DNA of 51,961 nucleotides, from positions 1 to 51,961 of the forward strand of contig CAKZHZ010000106.1 of NCBI GenBank assembly GCA_936928855.1. The letters are read 5' to 3'. Each line of letters begins with the position of its first letter. Position 1 is the first letter of the stretch. Shown here piece by piece: positions 24,187-32,894 of the stretch. This stretch comes from an uncultured Polycyclovorans sp. (GTDB lineage: Bacteria > Pseudomonadota > Gammaproteobacteria > Nevskiales > Nevskiaceae). Both the position numbers and the translations under genes were made by a program. The notes below the pieces were generated by a model. That model saw only the letters and a list, made by a program, of their open reading frames with translations. It had not been told where the DNA came from and searched no databases.

Positions 24187-24240
24187 CATCGGATTGAGCA
24201 ACGCTCAATCTGATGCGAACGCCCGGGCAGGAGCCCGGGC
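24187..24240 (+). other. two consecutive hairpins between pstB and phoU
   Basis: Hairpin 1 pairs 24187-24199 with 24203-24215 (13 bases, one G-T pair). Hairpin 2 pairs 24221-24227 with 24234-24240 (7 bases, all G-C). Neither is followed by a T-run. They lie in the 152-base pstB-phoU spacer and may be RNA-stability or partial termination elements. Confidence 0.6.
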
Positions 24241-24337
24241 CGGGGTTGCCGAGAGGCAGTTCCCTTTCGCCATGGATGGCGAAGATGCGTGTTCTGATCC
24301 GCCCATCCGGGTATCGACCGAACCACCGAGAGTTGTC

Positions 24338-25057
24338 ATGACAACGCCCGCCTACAAGCAGCACATTTCCAGCCAGTTCAACGCCGAACTGGAGGATATC
24401 CGTCAGCGCGTTCTGGCCATGGGAGGCATGGTGGAGCAGCAGATCGTGGATGCCACGCGGTCGCTTACGGAACTGGATGCCGACCTGGCGAGCCATGTGA
24501 TCAAGAACGACGCCCGGGTCAACCAGCTCGAGGTGGTCATCGACGAGGAATGCTCGAGGGTGCTGGCCCGGCGTCAGCCGACCGCCAGCGACCTCCGGCT
24601 GGTGTTGGCGGTAACGCGGGTGATCACTGATCTGGAAAGAATCGGGGACGAGAGCGAGAAGATCGCACGAATGGCTCTGGATCTCTCCAAGCAGGAGCGT
24701 CTCGGTCACGGCATGCTGGAAGTACAGCACCTGTCCCGGCATGTCTCGCAGATGGTGCGGGACGCACTGGATGCGCTGGCACGCATGGATACGGAAGCCG
24801 CCCTGTCCGTTGCGCGGGAAGATCAGGTCATCGACCGCGAATACGAAGCGGTCATGCGCCAGTGCATCACCTTCATGATGGAGGACCCGCGGACCATCCG
24901 CCGGGTGATGGACATCGTATGGTCCGTTCGCGCGTTGGAGCGGATCGGTGACCACGCCAAGAACATTGCCGAGCACGTGATCTATTTCGTGAAGGGGCAG
25001 GACGTTCGCCACGTGTCCGTCGACGCAATGGAAAAGGCCGTTCAGAAAGGCTCGTAG
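24338..25057 (+). CDS. phoU: PhoU phosphate-signalling regulator
   Basis: A 239-residue all-helical protein with two PhoU repeats, each with a metal-binding acidic motif: ARVNQLEVVIDEECSRVL with RVITDLERIGDESEKIA in the first half and DQVIDREYEAVMRQC with VWSVRALERIGDHAKNIAE in the second. PhoU links the Pst transporter to the kinase PhoR and keeps the Pho regulon off when phosphate is plentiful. A GTG at 24182 opens the frame but would encode the hairpin region, so ATG 24338 is preferred. It is the last gene of the pst unit; phoB and phoR are not adjacent. Confidence 0.94.
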   Translation: MTTPAYKQHISSQFNAELEDIRQRVLAMGGMVEQQIVDATRSLTELDADLASHVIKNDARVNQLEVVIDEECSRVLARRQPTASDLRLVLAVTRVITDLERIGDESEKIARMALDLSKQERLGHGMLEVQHLSRHVSQMVRDALDALARMDTEAALSVAREDQVIDREYEAVMRQCITFMMEDPRTIRRVMDIVWSVRALERIGDHAKNIAEHVIYFVKGQDVRHVSVDAMEKAVQKGS

Positions 25058-25093
25058 TACGCGTCGGGGCGCCCGGCGCCGCGCCGCTTCCTC

Positions 25094-25099
25094 TACACT
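25094..25099 (+). promoter_or_regulatory. -10-like TACACT just before the PBP1b gene
   Basis: TACACT ends eight bases before the ATG at 25108, leaving at most a one- or two-base leader. No ribosome binding site is visible. Confidence 0.4.
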
Positions 25100-25107
25100 C
25101 GCGCCTT

Positions 25108-27474
25108 ATGGCCTCCCGTCGTCCCCGGGGCGCAAAGCGCCCCCCGCTCCGTCGTCGCCTGCTCTGGGCGGCATTCTCCCTGCTGGTCATCGCCATTTGC
25201 GTGGGCGGCTTGCTGTTCGCCGCCTACCTGATCCGGCTGGACGGCGAAATCCGCACGCGTTTTGCGGGTGCCCGCTGGGCGCTGCCGGCACAGGTCTATG
25301 CCGCCCCGCTGGAGCTCTACCCGGGCGCTCGCATGGAGGCGGGGGGGCTGGTGCACGAGCTGAGGCGCCTTGGCTACCGCGCGCTGACTTCGCTTGAGGG
25401 ACCGGGCACCTTCGTTGAACGTCCGGGTGGGCGCATCGATGTCCATGCGCGTGCCTTCGAGTTCTGGGATGGGCCCCAGACGGCTGCGGCAATGATCGTG
25501 CAGTTTACCGACGGGACGCTCAGCGGGCTGTCCCGAGGCGATACCGGGGCGCCGCTCAATCTGGCCCGGCTGGACCCCATGCTGATTGGCAGCATCTACC
25601 CCCAGCAGGGCGAGGATCGGGTGCTGGTTCGCCTCGACGAGGTGCCGGACCTGCTGCCGCAGGGCTTGATGGCGGTTGAGGATCGGGGCTTTTATCGTCA
25701 CTTCGGCATCAGCCCCAAGGGCATCACCCGGGCGTTCATCGCCAATCTTCAGGCGGGGCGAGTGGTCCAGGGCGGTTCGACCTTGACCCAGCAGCTGGTC
25801 AAGAACTTCTTCCTTGACCACCGTCAGACCTGGGCCCGCAAAATCAATGAAGCCTTCATGGCGCTGTTGCTCGAAGCCCACTACGAGAAGGACGAGATTC
25901 TTGAGGCCTACCTCAACGAAGTGAATCTGGGGCAGGACGGAGGGCGTTCAGTCAATGGTTTCGGACTGGGCGCGCAGTTCTACTTCAACAAGCCCCTGGC
26001 CGAGTTGATGCCGCATGAGATCGCGCTCCTGGTCGGATTGGTGAAGGGGCCGTCGTTCTACAACCCGAGGCGGAACCCGGAGCGGGCACTGGACCGCCGC
26101 AATCTGGTGTTGCGGGTATTTGCCGATGACGGCCTTATCGATGCCGCTACGCTCGAAGCTGCGGTTGCACGCCCGCTCGACATCGCAGGTGGGCGTGATG
26201 GGGGCGTCGAGCGGTACCCGGCCTTCGTCGATCTGGTCAAGCGCCAGTTGCGCCTGCAGTACGAGGAGGAAGACCTCACCCGGGAGGGGCTGCGGATCTT
26301 CACCACGCTGAACCCGCGGGCGCAGGAAGTACTCGAGGCGGAGATTGTCCGCCGGCTTCCGGATATCGAGCGGTCGCGCCGGATGGACGATGGCACGCTG
26401 GAGGCAGCGGGCGTTGTCACCAATGTGGAAGGCGGAGAGGTTCTGGCCCTCGTGGGCGGTCGCAAGGTCCGCTATCCCGGCTTCAACCGTGCGTTGGATG
26501 CCCGGCGATCCATTGGCTCGCTGGCCAAACCCTTCGTCTACCTGACGGCGTTGGCGCGTCCCGCCGACTACAACCTCTACAGCTGGTTGGCCGATGAGCC
26601 GGTCGAGGTCAAGATGGCGCATGGGCCGATATGGCGCCCGCAGAACTACGACAAGCAACTGCATGGCCCGCAGCCGCTATATGCGGCACTGGCGCAGTCC
26701 TACAACCTGCCGACCGTGAATCTGGGTCTGGCGGTCGGGGCGGGTGAGGTGATGAAGACGTTCCGGGCTGCCGGGTATCGCGGCGACGCGCCGGTGCTGC
26801 CCTCGATCTTCCTCGGGGCGATCGATATCGCGCCGCTGGATGTCGCCCAGATGTACGCCACTCTGGCGGCCGGAGGTTTCCAGGCACCTTTGTCGGCCAT
26901 CCGGGAAGTGCTGACCGAAGCCGGTGAACCCCTGTCTCGCTATCCTCTGAAAGTGCGTCAGGCGCTGCCGGAGGGGCCGGTCTATCTGGTCAACTGGGCC
27001 TTGGAGCAAGTCATGCGCAGTGGTACCGGGCGCGGCGCCTATCGGGAGGTGTCGGGCGCAATCAACCTGGCCGGCAAGTCCGGCACCACGGATGACTTCC
27101 GCGATGCCTGGTTCGCAGGCTTCGGGGGAGATCGGGTGGCGGTGGTCTGGGTGGGGCGCGACGACAACAAGAGCGTCGGCCTGTCAGGTTCGTCAGGCGC
27201 ACTACCGATCTGGGCGGGCGTGATGAAAGGGCTGAACGTGCAGTCGCGCGATCCGTTCCAGCCAGCGACGGTCGAGGCCTTCCTGATCGATCCCGCTACC
27301 GGTCAGCGTGCCGACGAAGGCTGTGCCGCGACGGTGGCGGTCCCCTATCTGGTCAGCCACCCCCCGACGCCCTGGGCGCCCTGCGCGAATGCCGCGGTGC
27401 CGGAGACGCCGCTCGACTGGTTCATGAACCTGTTCCAGCGCACGCCGGAAGGTCAGGACGGCGCCCGGCCGTAA
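25108..27474 (+). CDS. mrcB: penicillin-binding protein 1B, bifunctional peptidoglycan synthase
   Basis: A 788-residue class A penicillin-binding protein. A short basic cytoplasmic tail and one membrane helix (about 19-42) are followed by a UB2H-like domain (to about 150), the GT51 glycosyltransferase with VEDRGFYRHFGISPKG (catalytic Glu191) and GGSTLTQQLVKNFFL, and the transpeptidase with SLAK (Ser471), SYN near 531 and KSGTTDD (Lys657). It polymerises lipid II and cross-links strands at the cytoplasmic membrane. The UB2H domain is the docking site for an LpoB-type lipoprotein activator in enterics. It starts 50 bases after phoU but has its own TACACT hexamer, so it is probably a separate unit, continuing into the TPR lipoprotein gene. 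Confidence 0.93.
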   Translation: MASRRPRGAKRPPLRRRLLWAAFSLLVIAICVGGLLFAAYLIRLDGEIRTRFAGARWALPAQVYAAPLELYPGARMEAGGLVHELRRLGYRALTSLEGPGTFVERPGGRIDVHARAFEFWDGPQTAAAMIVQFTDGTLSGLSRGDTGAPLNLARLDPMLIGSIYPQQGEDRVLVRLDEVPDLLPQGLMAVEDRGFYRHFGISPKGITRAFIANLQAGRVVQGGSTLTQQLVKNFFLDHRQTWARKINEAFMALLLEAHYEKDEILEAYLNEVNLGQDGGRSVNGFGLGAQFYFNKPLAELMPHEIALLVGLVKGPSFYNPRRNPERALDRRNLVLRVFADDGLIDAATLEAAVARPLDIAGGRDGGVERYPAFVDLVKRQLRLQYEEEDLTREGLRIFTTLNPRAQEVLEAEIVRRLPDIERSRRMDDGTLEAAGVVTNVEGGEVLALVGGRKVRYPGFNRALDARRSIGSLAKPFVYLTALARPADYNLYSWLADEPVEVKMAHGPIWRPQNYDKQLHGPQPLYAALAQSYNLPTVNLGLAVGAGEVMKTFRAAGYRGDAPVLPSIFLGAIDIAPLDVAQMYATLAAGGFQAPLSAIREVLTEAGEPLSRYPLKVRQALPEGPVYLVNWALEQVMRSGTGRGAYREVSGAINLAGKSGTTDDFRDAWFAGFGGDRVAVVWVGRDDNKSVGLSGSSGALPIWAGVMKGLNVQSRDPFQPATVEAFLIDPATGQRADEGCAATVAVPYLVSHPPTPWAPCANAAVPETPLDWFMNLFQRTPEGQDGARP

Positions 27475-27531
27475 TGGGAGTTGGCGGACGGCATCGGTAC
27501 AATGGGGCCCCTCCCGGTAGATGGAAGCGCC

Positions 27532-28101
27532 ATGGTGTTGCGTGCCGCATTGGTGATCTTGAGCCTGATGGTGGTCGGATGTCAGACCGCCAGCGGGGTT
27601 CGCGAGCCGGTCTGGCCCTATCCGCAAGCCCCGTCGCCGGGGCCGGCATACGAGCCGGAGCCGGTACCCGCGCCTCCGGGTGAGGCACAGGCGCCGACCG
27701 CGCTGCCCCCGTACGGGTTGCCCCAGACCCCGGAATGGCCGAAGACCGCAGCCGAGGTCAGTGGGCCTGCGGTGCGCGGACTGATGGAGCAGGCGGATGT
27801 CAGTCGTGCGGCCGGGCGCCTCGACGAAGCCGCTGCCAATCTTGAGCGCGCCGTACGCATCGAGCCGCGCAATGCCTTCGTCTGGGCGCGGCTGGCGGAG
27901 CACCATCTGGATCATGGGAATTTTGAGCAGGCTGAGGCCATGGCACAGCGTTCCAACAGCCTTTCGCGGGGGAATCCGCATGTGCAGATGCAGAACTGGC
28001 GTGTGATTGCGGCTGCCCGCAACGGGCGGGGTGATGCGACTGGCGGGCTGCAGGCCGAGGCACGGGTCGAAGAGCTGCGCGCCGGTCTGCCGCCAGAGTG
28101 A
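27532..28101 (+). CDS. TPR-repeat lipoprotein
   Basis: A 189-residue protein with a lipoprotein signal (VLRAALVILSLMVVGCQTAS, lipobox cysteine near residue 16), a proline-rich linker (about 25-75) and two or three tetratricopeptide helices (AGRLDEAAANLERAVRIEP, AWxRLAEHHLDHGNFEQAE type). It follows mrcB after 57 bases, and in other gammaproteobacteria small TPR or LpoB-like lipoproteins next to mrcB are candidates for activators; that role here is only suggested by position. A TACAAT at 27498-27503 could be its own -10. The in-frame start at 27481 lies before the signal peptide and is rejected. Its last four bases overlap the start of yoaA. Confidence 0.75.
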   Translation: MVLRAALVILSLMVVGCQTASGVREPVWPYPQAPSPGPAYEPEPVPAPPGEAQAPTALPPYGLPQTPEWPKTAAEVSGPAVRGLMEQADVSRAAGRLDEAAANLERAVRIEPRNAFVWARLAEHHLDHGNFEQAEAMAQRSNSLSRGNPHVQMQNWRVIAAARNGRGDATGGLQAEARVEELRAGLPPE

Positions 28102-29999
28102 GCGAGGCGGCCCGCTGGCTGGGCGCCGACGGCGTACTGGCGGCCAGATTGCCCGGATTTGCGCCACGGGCCGCCCAGATCGCCATGGCGGAGGTGGTCG
28201 AGGCGGCCCTGCAGGAATCCCGCACGGTGGTGGTGGAGGCGGGTACCGGAACCGGCAAGACCTATGCCTACCTCGCGCCGGTGCTGGCGTCGGGGCAGCG
28301 CGCGCTCGTTTCCACCGGCACCAAGAATCTTCAGGAGCAGCTGTTTCGTCGCGATCTCCCCCGGCTGCTGGAGGCCTTGGGTACACCAGTGCGGACTGCC
28401 TTGTTGAAAGGGCGCGCGAACTACCTTTGTCTGCATCGCCTCGAACGTGCCCGCAGCGGCATGGTCGATCGGCAGCTGGGGCCGGCCCTGGAAACGGTGC
28501 GCCATTGGGCGGGGCGGACCACCGAGGGGGACGTTGCTGAATTGGGTGCCCTGGCGGACGAGGCAGCGCTGATGCGACAGGTGACCTCGACGGCGGACAA
28601 CTGCCTCGGCAGCCGCTGCGAGGATTTCGATCAGTGTTTCGTGGTCCGGGCCCGCCGCAAGGCCCAGGCGGCGGAGCTGGTGATCGTCAATCATCACCTG
28701 CTGTTTGCGGATTACCTGTTGAAACAGGAGGGGTTCGGGCAGCTGCTCAGCGGGGTCGATGCGGTGGTGATCGACGAGGCCCATCAATTGCCGGCATTGG
28801 CGGCCCAGTTTTTCGGGCAGCGCCTCTCAACGCGGCAGCTGCGCGATTTCGCCCGAGACCTGGCTGCGGAGGCGCTCGCGCTGGGAGATGTCGATGCCGT
28901 GCGGCAGGCCGCCGAGCACATGGAGGCCTGTTGTGCGCCGCTGGAGGTGTGTTTTGCGCGGCTCGACCAGCGCACCACCCTGGCGCAGTTCCGGCGGGAC
29001 CGACGGGTCGACGACGCGATCGCGCCCTTGCGTGCCGCCCTGGAGACGCTGCTTGCGGGTCTGCTGCCGCTGGAGGAACGCAACGCCGCGATGGCGGCTG
29101 CCGTGGAGCGGGGGCTGGAATTGCAGGCGAGAGCGCAGTTGCTGTTTGACGAAACCTCTGAGGTGCAGGTGCGCTGGGTCGAACCGCTGGCGCGCGGCGG
29201 CGTGTTCAATGCCACGCCCATCGGTGTGGCAGACGCTTTTCAACAGATGCTGGCCACCTATCCCGGGGCCTGGGTGCTGACCTCGGCGACCCTGGCCGCC
29301 GATGGGCGTTTCGAGCACTTCACCGGGCAGCTCGGCTTGTCGGCGGATGCCGGCATTGCGCTGGAGAGCCCGTTCGACTACCCCCGGCAGGCGCGCTTAT
29401 GGTTGCCACAGGGTCTGCCGGACCCGTCGCAGCCAGGACATCCGCAGGCTGTTGCGGAGATCGCGCTGCAACTGGCGGCTGCGGGCAACGGCGGGCTGTT
29501 TGTACTGTGTACCAGCCGTCGCGCGCTGACCCAGATTGCGGCCTGGTTGCGACCCCGGTTGCTGCAGACGCTGCTGGTGCAGGGCGAGGCCGACCGGGCT
29601 GAGCTGGTGCGGCAGTTCGCCGAGGACGGCAATGCCGTGCTCGTTGGCACCAGTAGTTTCTGGGAGGGTGTTGATGTGCCGGGACAGGCTCTGCGGGTCG
29701 TGGTGATCGACAAGTTGCCCTTCGCCCCGCCAGGGGATCCGGTGCTCGATGCACGGCTGCAGGCGCTGCGTGCCGCCGGCCGCAACCCGTTCAATGACCA
29801 TCAACTCCCGGAGGCCATCATGACCCTGCGACAGGGGGTGGGGCGGTTGATCCGCGATCCCGCAGATCGGGGCCTGCTGGTGATTGCCGACCCCCGATTG
29901 CAGCGCAAGCCCTATGGTCGTCGCATGCTGGCCGCGCTGCCCCCGATGCCGTTGCTGGAAGATGCGGAGTCGGCCTTGGCATGGGTGGCGACACTATGA
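28098..29999 (+). CDS. yoaA: YoaA/DinG-family ATP-dependent DNA helicase
   Basis: A 633-residue superfamily 2, XPD-like helicase. Walker A lies in VEAGTGTGKTYAYL near residue 48, the DEAH box in VVIDEAHQL, and the iron-sulfur cysteines in NYLCLHRLE followed by NCLGSRCEDFDQC. The C-terminal half has the helicase motifs FVLCTSRRALTQ, TSSFWEGVDVPG and MTLRQGVGRLIRD. The length and lack of a nuclease domain fit YoaA, a 5'-3' helicase that assists replication-fork repair in E. coli. It begins with a GTG overlapping the previous stop codon (GTGA) and ends overlapping the tsaB start (ATGA), so translation of the three genes is coupled. Confidence 0.9.
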   Translation: MSEAARWLGADGVLAARLPGFAPRAAQIAMAEVVEAALQESRTVVVEAGTGTGKTYAYLAPVLASGQRALVSTGTKNLQEQLFRRDLPRLLEALGTPVRTALLKGRANYLCLHRLERARSGMVDRQLGPALETVRHWAGRTTEGDVAELGALADEAALMRQVTSTADNCLGSRCEDFDQCFVVRARRKAQAAELVIVNHHLLFADYLLKQEGFGQLLSGVDAVVIDEAHQLPALAAQFFGQRLSTRQLRDFARDLAAEALALGDVDAVRQAAEHMEACCAPLEVCFARLDQRTTLAQFRRDRRVDDAIAPLRAALETLLAGLLPLEERNAAMAAAVERGLELQARAQLLFDETSEVQVRWVEPLARGGVFNATPIGVADAFQQMLATYPGAWVLTSATLAADGRFEHFTGQLGLSADAGIALESPFDYPRQARLWLPQGLPDPSQPGHPQAVAEIALQLAAAGNGGLFVLCTSRRALTQIAAWLRPRLLQTLLVQGEADRAELVRQFAEDGNAVLVGTSSFWEGVDVPGQALRVVVIDKLPFAPPGDPVLDARLQALRAAGRNPFNDHQLPEAIMTLRQGVGRLIRDPADRGLLVIADPRLQRKPYGRRMLAALPPMPLLEDAESALAWVATL

Positions 30000-30700
30000 A
30001 GCTGTTGGCGCTCGATACCGCCACCGAGGCGTGCTCGGCTGCCCTGCAATGGCCCGGAGGGGCGCTGCACCGTTTTGAAGTGGCGGGGCGCGACCATACC
30101 CGACGATTGCCGGCGATGGTGGCGGCCTTGCTCGCCGAGGCCGGCTTGCGGGTGTCAGACCTGGATGGCATTGCCTGCGGTGTCGGGCCGGGGAGCTTCG
30201 CCGGTGTCCGCATCGGCATCGGTTTTGCCAAGGGGCTGGCGCTGGCGGCGGATCTTCCCACGGTCGGCATCAGTTCGCTGGCCATGCTCGCGGAAGCACA
30301 GGATGAGCCGTCAGTGCTGACCGTCATCGATGCCCGCCTGTCCGCGGTGTACGCGGGCGCCTGGAGACGGCAGCCCGAGGGGTGGACAGCGGTGTTGGCG
30401 CCGATGTTGTGCCTGCCTGCGGATCTGCCTTCATGTCCCGAGGCCGGCCCGGGGTGGGCGGGCGTGGGCACTGGCTTCGGCCCCTATGCCGAGACCCTGG
30501 TGTCGGCCTGGGGTGCACCACTCACGCGGATGGATGCGCGCGCTCTGCCGGATGCGCGCGCCGCATTGCGGCTGGCGCAGCCGCTTTTCGTCGCAGGGCA
30601 GGGGGTGCCGGCGGACGCGTTGCAACCCAGTTATCTGCGCGACAAGGTGGCACTGACCATGGTCGAGCAGCGCGCTCAGCGCGCAGCCAACGGGGATTGA
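29996..30700 (+). CDS. tsaB: TsaB, tRNA threonylcarbamoyladenosine biosynthesis protein
   Basis: A 234-residue ASKHA-fold protein with LLALDTATEACSAAL at the N-terminus, RDHTRRLPAMVAALLAEAG, and the family hallmark CGVGPGSFAGVRIGIGFAKG near residue 58. TsaB scaffolds TsaD and TsaE to make t6A at position 37 of ANN-decoding tRNAs; it lacks the metal-binding histidines of TsaD, as expected. ATG 29996 overlaps the yoaA stop, and yoaA-tsaB pairing is common in gammaproteobacteria. The frame opening at 29981 is inside yoaA and is not needed. Confidence 0.92.
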   Translation: MKLLALDTATEACSAALQWPGGALHRFEVAGRDHTRRLPAMVAALLAEAGLRVSDLDGIACGVGPGSFAGVRIGIGFAKGLALAADLPTVGISSLAMLAEAQDEPSVLTVIDARLSAVYAGAWRRQPEGWTAVLAPMLCLPADLPSCPEAGPGWAGVGTGFGPYAETLVSAWGAPLTRMDARALPDARAALRLAQPLFVAGQGVPADALQPSYLRDKVALTMVEQRAQRAANGD

Positions 30701-30746
30701 GTCGGGCGTACCCCATGCGTTGCCCGATTTGAGGCACACTTGTGGC

Positions 30747-30852
<106 letters not shown>

Positions 30853-30886
30853 ACTTCTTTCTGCAGCCTCTTCGAGACGACCTGGC

Positions 30887-32524
30887 ATGAGCTATCTCGC
30901 CCTCGCCCGCAAATGGCGTCCCCGCCGCTTCGAGGACGTGCTTGGGCAGGGGCCGGTGGTGCAGGCGCTGACCCATGCGCTGAATCAGGACCGCCTGCAC
31001 CCTGCCATCCTGCTGACCGGGACCCGGGGCGTGGGCAAGACCACCCTCGCACGCATTATTTCCAAGGGGCTGAACTGTGAGACCGGCGTGTCCAGCCAGC
31101 CCTGCGGCGTTTGCAGCAGTTGCCGCGAGATCGACGAAGGGCGCTCGGTTGACATGCTGGAAATCGATGCCGCCAGCAACACCGGTGTCGACAACATCCG
31201 CGAGATCATCGAGAACGCCCAGTACGCGCCGGCCCGGAGCCGTTACAAGGTCTATCTGGTCGATGAAGTCCACATGTTGTCCAAGGGCGCCTTCAACGCA
31301 CTGCTGAAAACGCTTGAAGAGCCGCCGCCGCACGTCAAGTTCATTCTGGCCACGACCGATCCGCAGAAGCTGCCCGTGACCGTGCTGTCCCGTTGCCTGC
31401 AGTTCGGGCTGAGACGGCTGCCCGTGGCGCTGATCCGTCAGCAGCTGCAGCAGATCACCGAGGCGGAAGGCGTGCAGGCGGAGACCACCGCGCTTACCGC
31501 CATCGCCCGTGCCGCCGATGGTTCGATGCGGGATGGCTTGTCGTTGCTGGACCAGTGCATTGCCTTTGCGGGTGGCGGTGCAGTCGAAGGCGAAGCGGTG
31601 GAGGCGCTGCTGGGCACAGCGGGCCGCGCCCTGTTGTGGCCGCTGTTGCAGGCGTTGTTGTCGGATGACCGCGCGCGGCTCGCCAGCCAGCTGGCACAGT
31701 TGGAAGGCATGGCGCCTGACTACGCAGCGTTGATGGACGAGCTGGCGATGGTGTTGCAGCGCATGGCAGTGGTGCAATTGCTGCCGGAGGCGCGCAGCGA
31801 CGACGATGAGGCAGATCTGCTTGCCCTTGCCGAGACGGCCGATCCCGAGCAGCTGCAGCTTTATTACCAGATTGTGGTGCTGGGGCGCCGAGACCTGGCC
31901 TGGAGCCCGGATCCGCGCATCGGCTTCGAGATGACTGTGTTGCGCATGCTCGCATTTCAGCCCGACGGCGAGACGTCGGCTGCGCCCCCCGGCGGCGCGG
32001 GTGCGGCTGCGGATCGCCGGCATGCCTCCACCGCCCCTGGCAACGCGCCCGCCCCGGCGCGGGTGTCGGCCCCTTCTCCCCCAGCTGAGCAGGCGGCCGT
32101 TGCGGCTGCTGCGGTTGATGATGCACCGGCTCCAGTCCCCACCGATCTGTCATGGCCCGAGCAGGTGGAGCGTCTGGGGCTGGAAGCCTTCACCAAGAGC
32201 CTGGCGCGCAATTGCACATTGGTGGAGGACCATGGTGATCAGATCCGCCTTGCGCTGGATCCTTCGGTCAGTCACTTGCTGAGCGAGGAGCGCAGTCGCA
32301 CGTTGTCTGCAGCCCTGTCGCGTGCGCGCGGCGCCTCTGTGCAAGTGGTGATCTCGGCCGCCGAGGCGCCATTGGACGACAGTCCTGCGCGGTTGGAGGC
32401 ACGTCGTGCTGCCGCTGCCCAACAACAGGCCGAAGCGCGGCTCAAGGCTGATCCCACCCTGCAAGCGTTGCAGCAGCAGTTCGGGGCCACCGTGAGGCGA
32501 GGCTCGGTGCGGCCGTCAAGCTGA
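30887..32524 (+). CDS. dnaX: DNA polymerase III subunit tau (DnaX)
   Basis: A 545-residue clamp-loader ATPase. Conserved N-terminal LARKWRPRRFEDVLGQ, Walker A GTRGVGKTTLA near residue 45, zinc-binding cysteines in CETGVSSQPCGVCSSCREI, Walker B VYLVDEVHML, sensor 1 LATTDPQKLPVTVLSRC. A Pro/Ala-rich linker (about 365-435) leads to a short C-terminal domain for contact with the polymerase. The A-rich slippery heptamer that makes gamma in E. coli was not found at the equivalent place, so only tau may be produced. The frame extends upstream into the SRP RNA gene, but ATG 30887 begins the family sequence. It forms a unit with ybaB and recR. Confidence 0.94.
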   Translation: MSYLALARKWRPRRFEDVLGQGPVVQALTHALNQDRLHPAILLTGTRGVGKTTLARIISKGLNCETGVSSQPCGVCSSCREIDEGRSVDMLEIDAASNTGVDNIREIIENAQYAPARSRYKVYLVDEVHMLSKGAFNALLKTLEEPPPHVKFILATTDPQKLPVTVLSRCLQFGLRRLPVALIRQQLQQITEAEGVQAETTALTAIARAADGSMRDGLSLLDQCIAFAGGGAVEGEAVEALLGTAGRALLWPLLQALLSDDRARLASQLAQLEGMAPDYAALMDELAMVLQRMAVVQLLPEARSDDDEADLLALAETADPEQLQLYYQIVVLGRRDLAWSPDPRIGFEMTVLRMLAFQPDGETSAAPPGGAGAAADRRHASTAPGNAPAPARVSAPSPPAEQAAVAAAAVDDAPAPVPTDLSWPEQVERLGLEAFTKSLARNCTLVEDHGDQIRLALDPSVSHLLSEERSRTLSAALSRARGASVQVVISAAEAPLDDSPARLEARRAAAAQQQAEARLKADPTLQALQQQFGATVRRGSVRPSS

Positions 32525-32569
32525 TCCGCTGACGGCCGCTTCCCATTTTTCAGTTGGAGATGTTTCGCG

Positions 32570-32893
32570 ATGAAAGGTCCACTTGCCCAGATGATGCGCC
32601 AGGCGCAGCAGCTACAGGACAACCTCAAGCGTGCTCAGGACGAAGTCGCCCGGATGGAGATCACCGGTGAATCCGGCGCCGGGCTGGTCAAGGTCACGCT
32701 GACCGGAAAGCATCAGGCCCGCAAGGTCGAGATCAGCCCGGATGCGCTTTCTGAGGACAAGGAGTTTCTCGAAGACCTGATTGCGGCCGCCATCAACGAT
32801 GCCAGTCAGAAAGTCGAAACGGCTTCAGCCGAAAAGATGCGCGCCGCGACGGGCGGCATGGCGCTGCCACCCGGGATGAACCTGGGACTCTGA
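32570..32893 (+). CDS. ybaB: YbaB/EbfC nucleoid-associated protein
   Basis: A 107-residue protein beginning MKGPLAQMMRQAQQLQDNL with the central VKVTLTGKHQARKVEISPD and a C-terminal ATGGMALPPGMNLGL. This is the YbaB/EbfC family, which forms tweezer-like dimers on DNA. Its position between dnaX and recR is nearly universal in proteobacteria. It has a TTGGAGATG ribosome-binding region and is followed by recR with one base between stop and start. Confidence 0.95.
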   Translation: MKGPLAQMMRQAQQLQDNLKRAQDEVARMEITGESGAGLVKVTLTGKHQARKVEISPDALSEDKEFLEDLIAAAINDASQKVETASAEKMRAATGGMALPPGMNLGL

Positions 32894-32894
32894 G

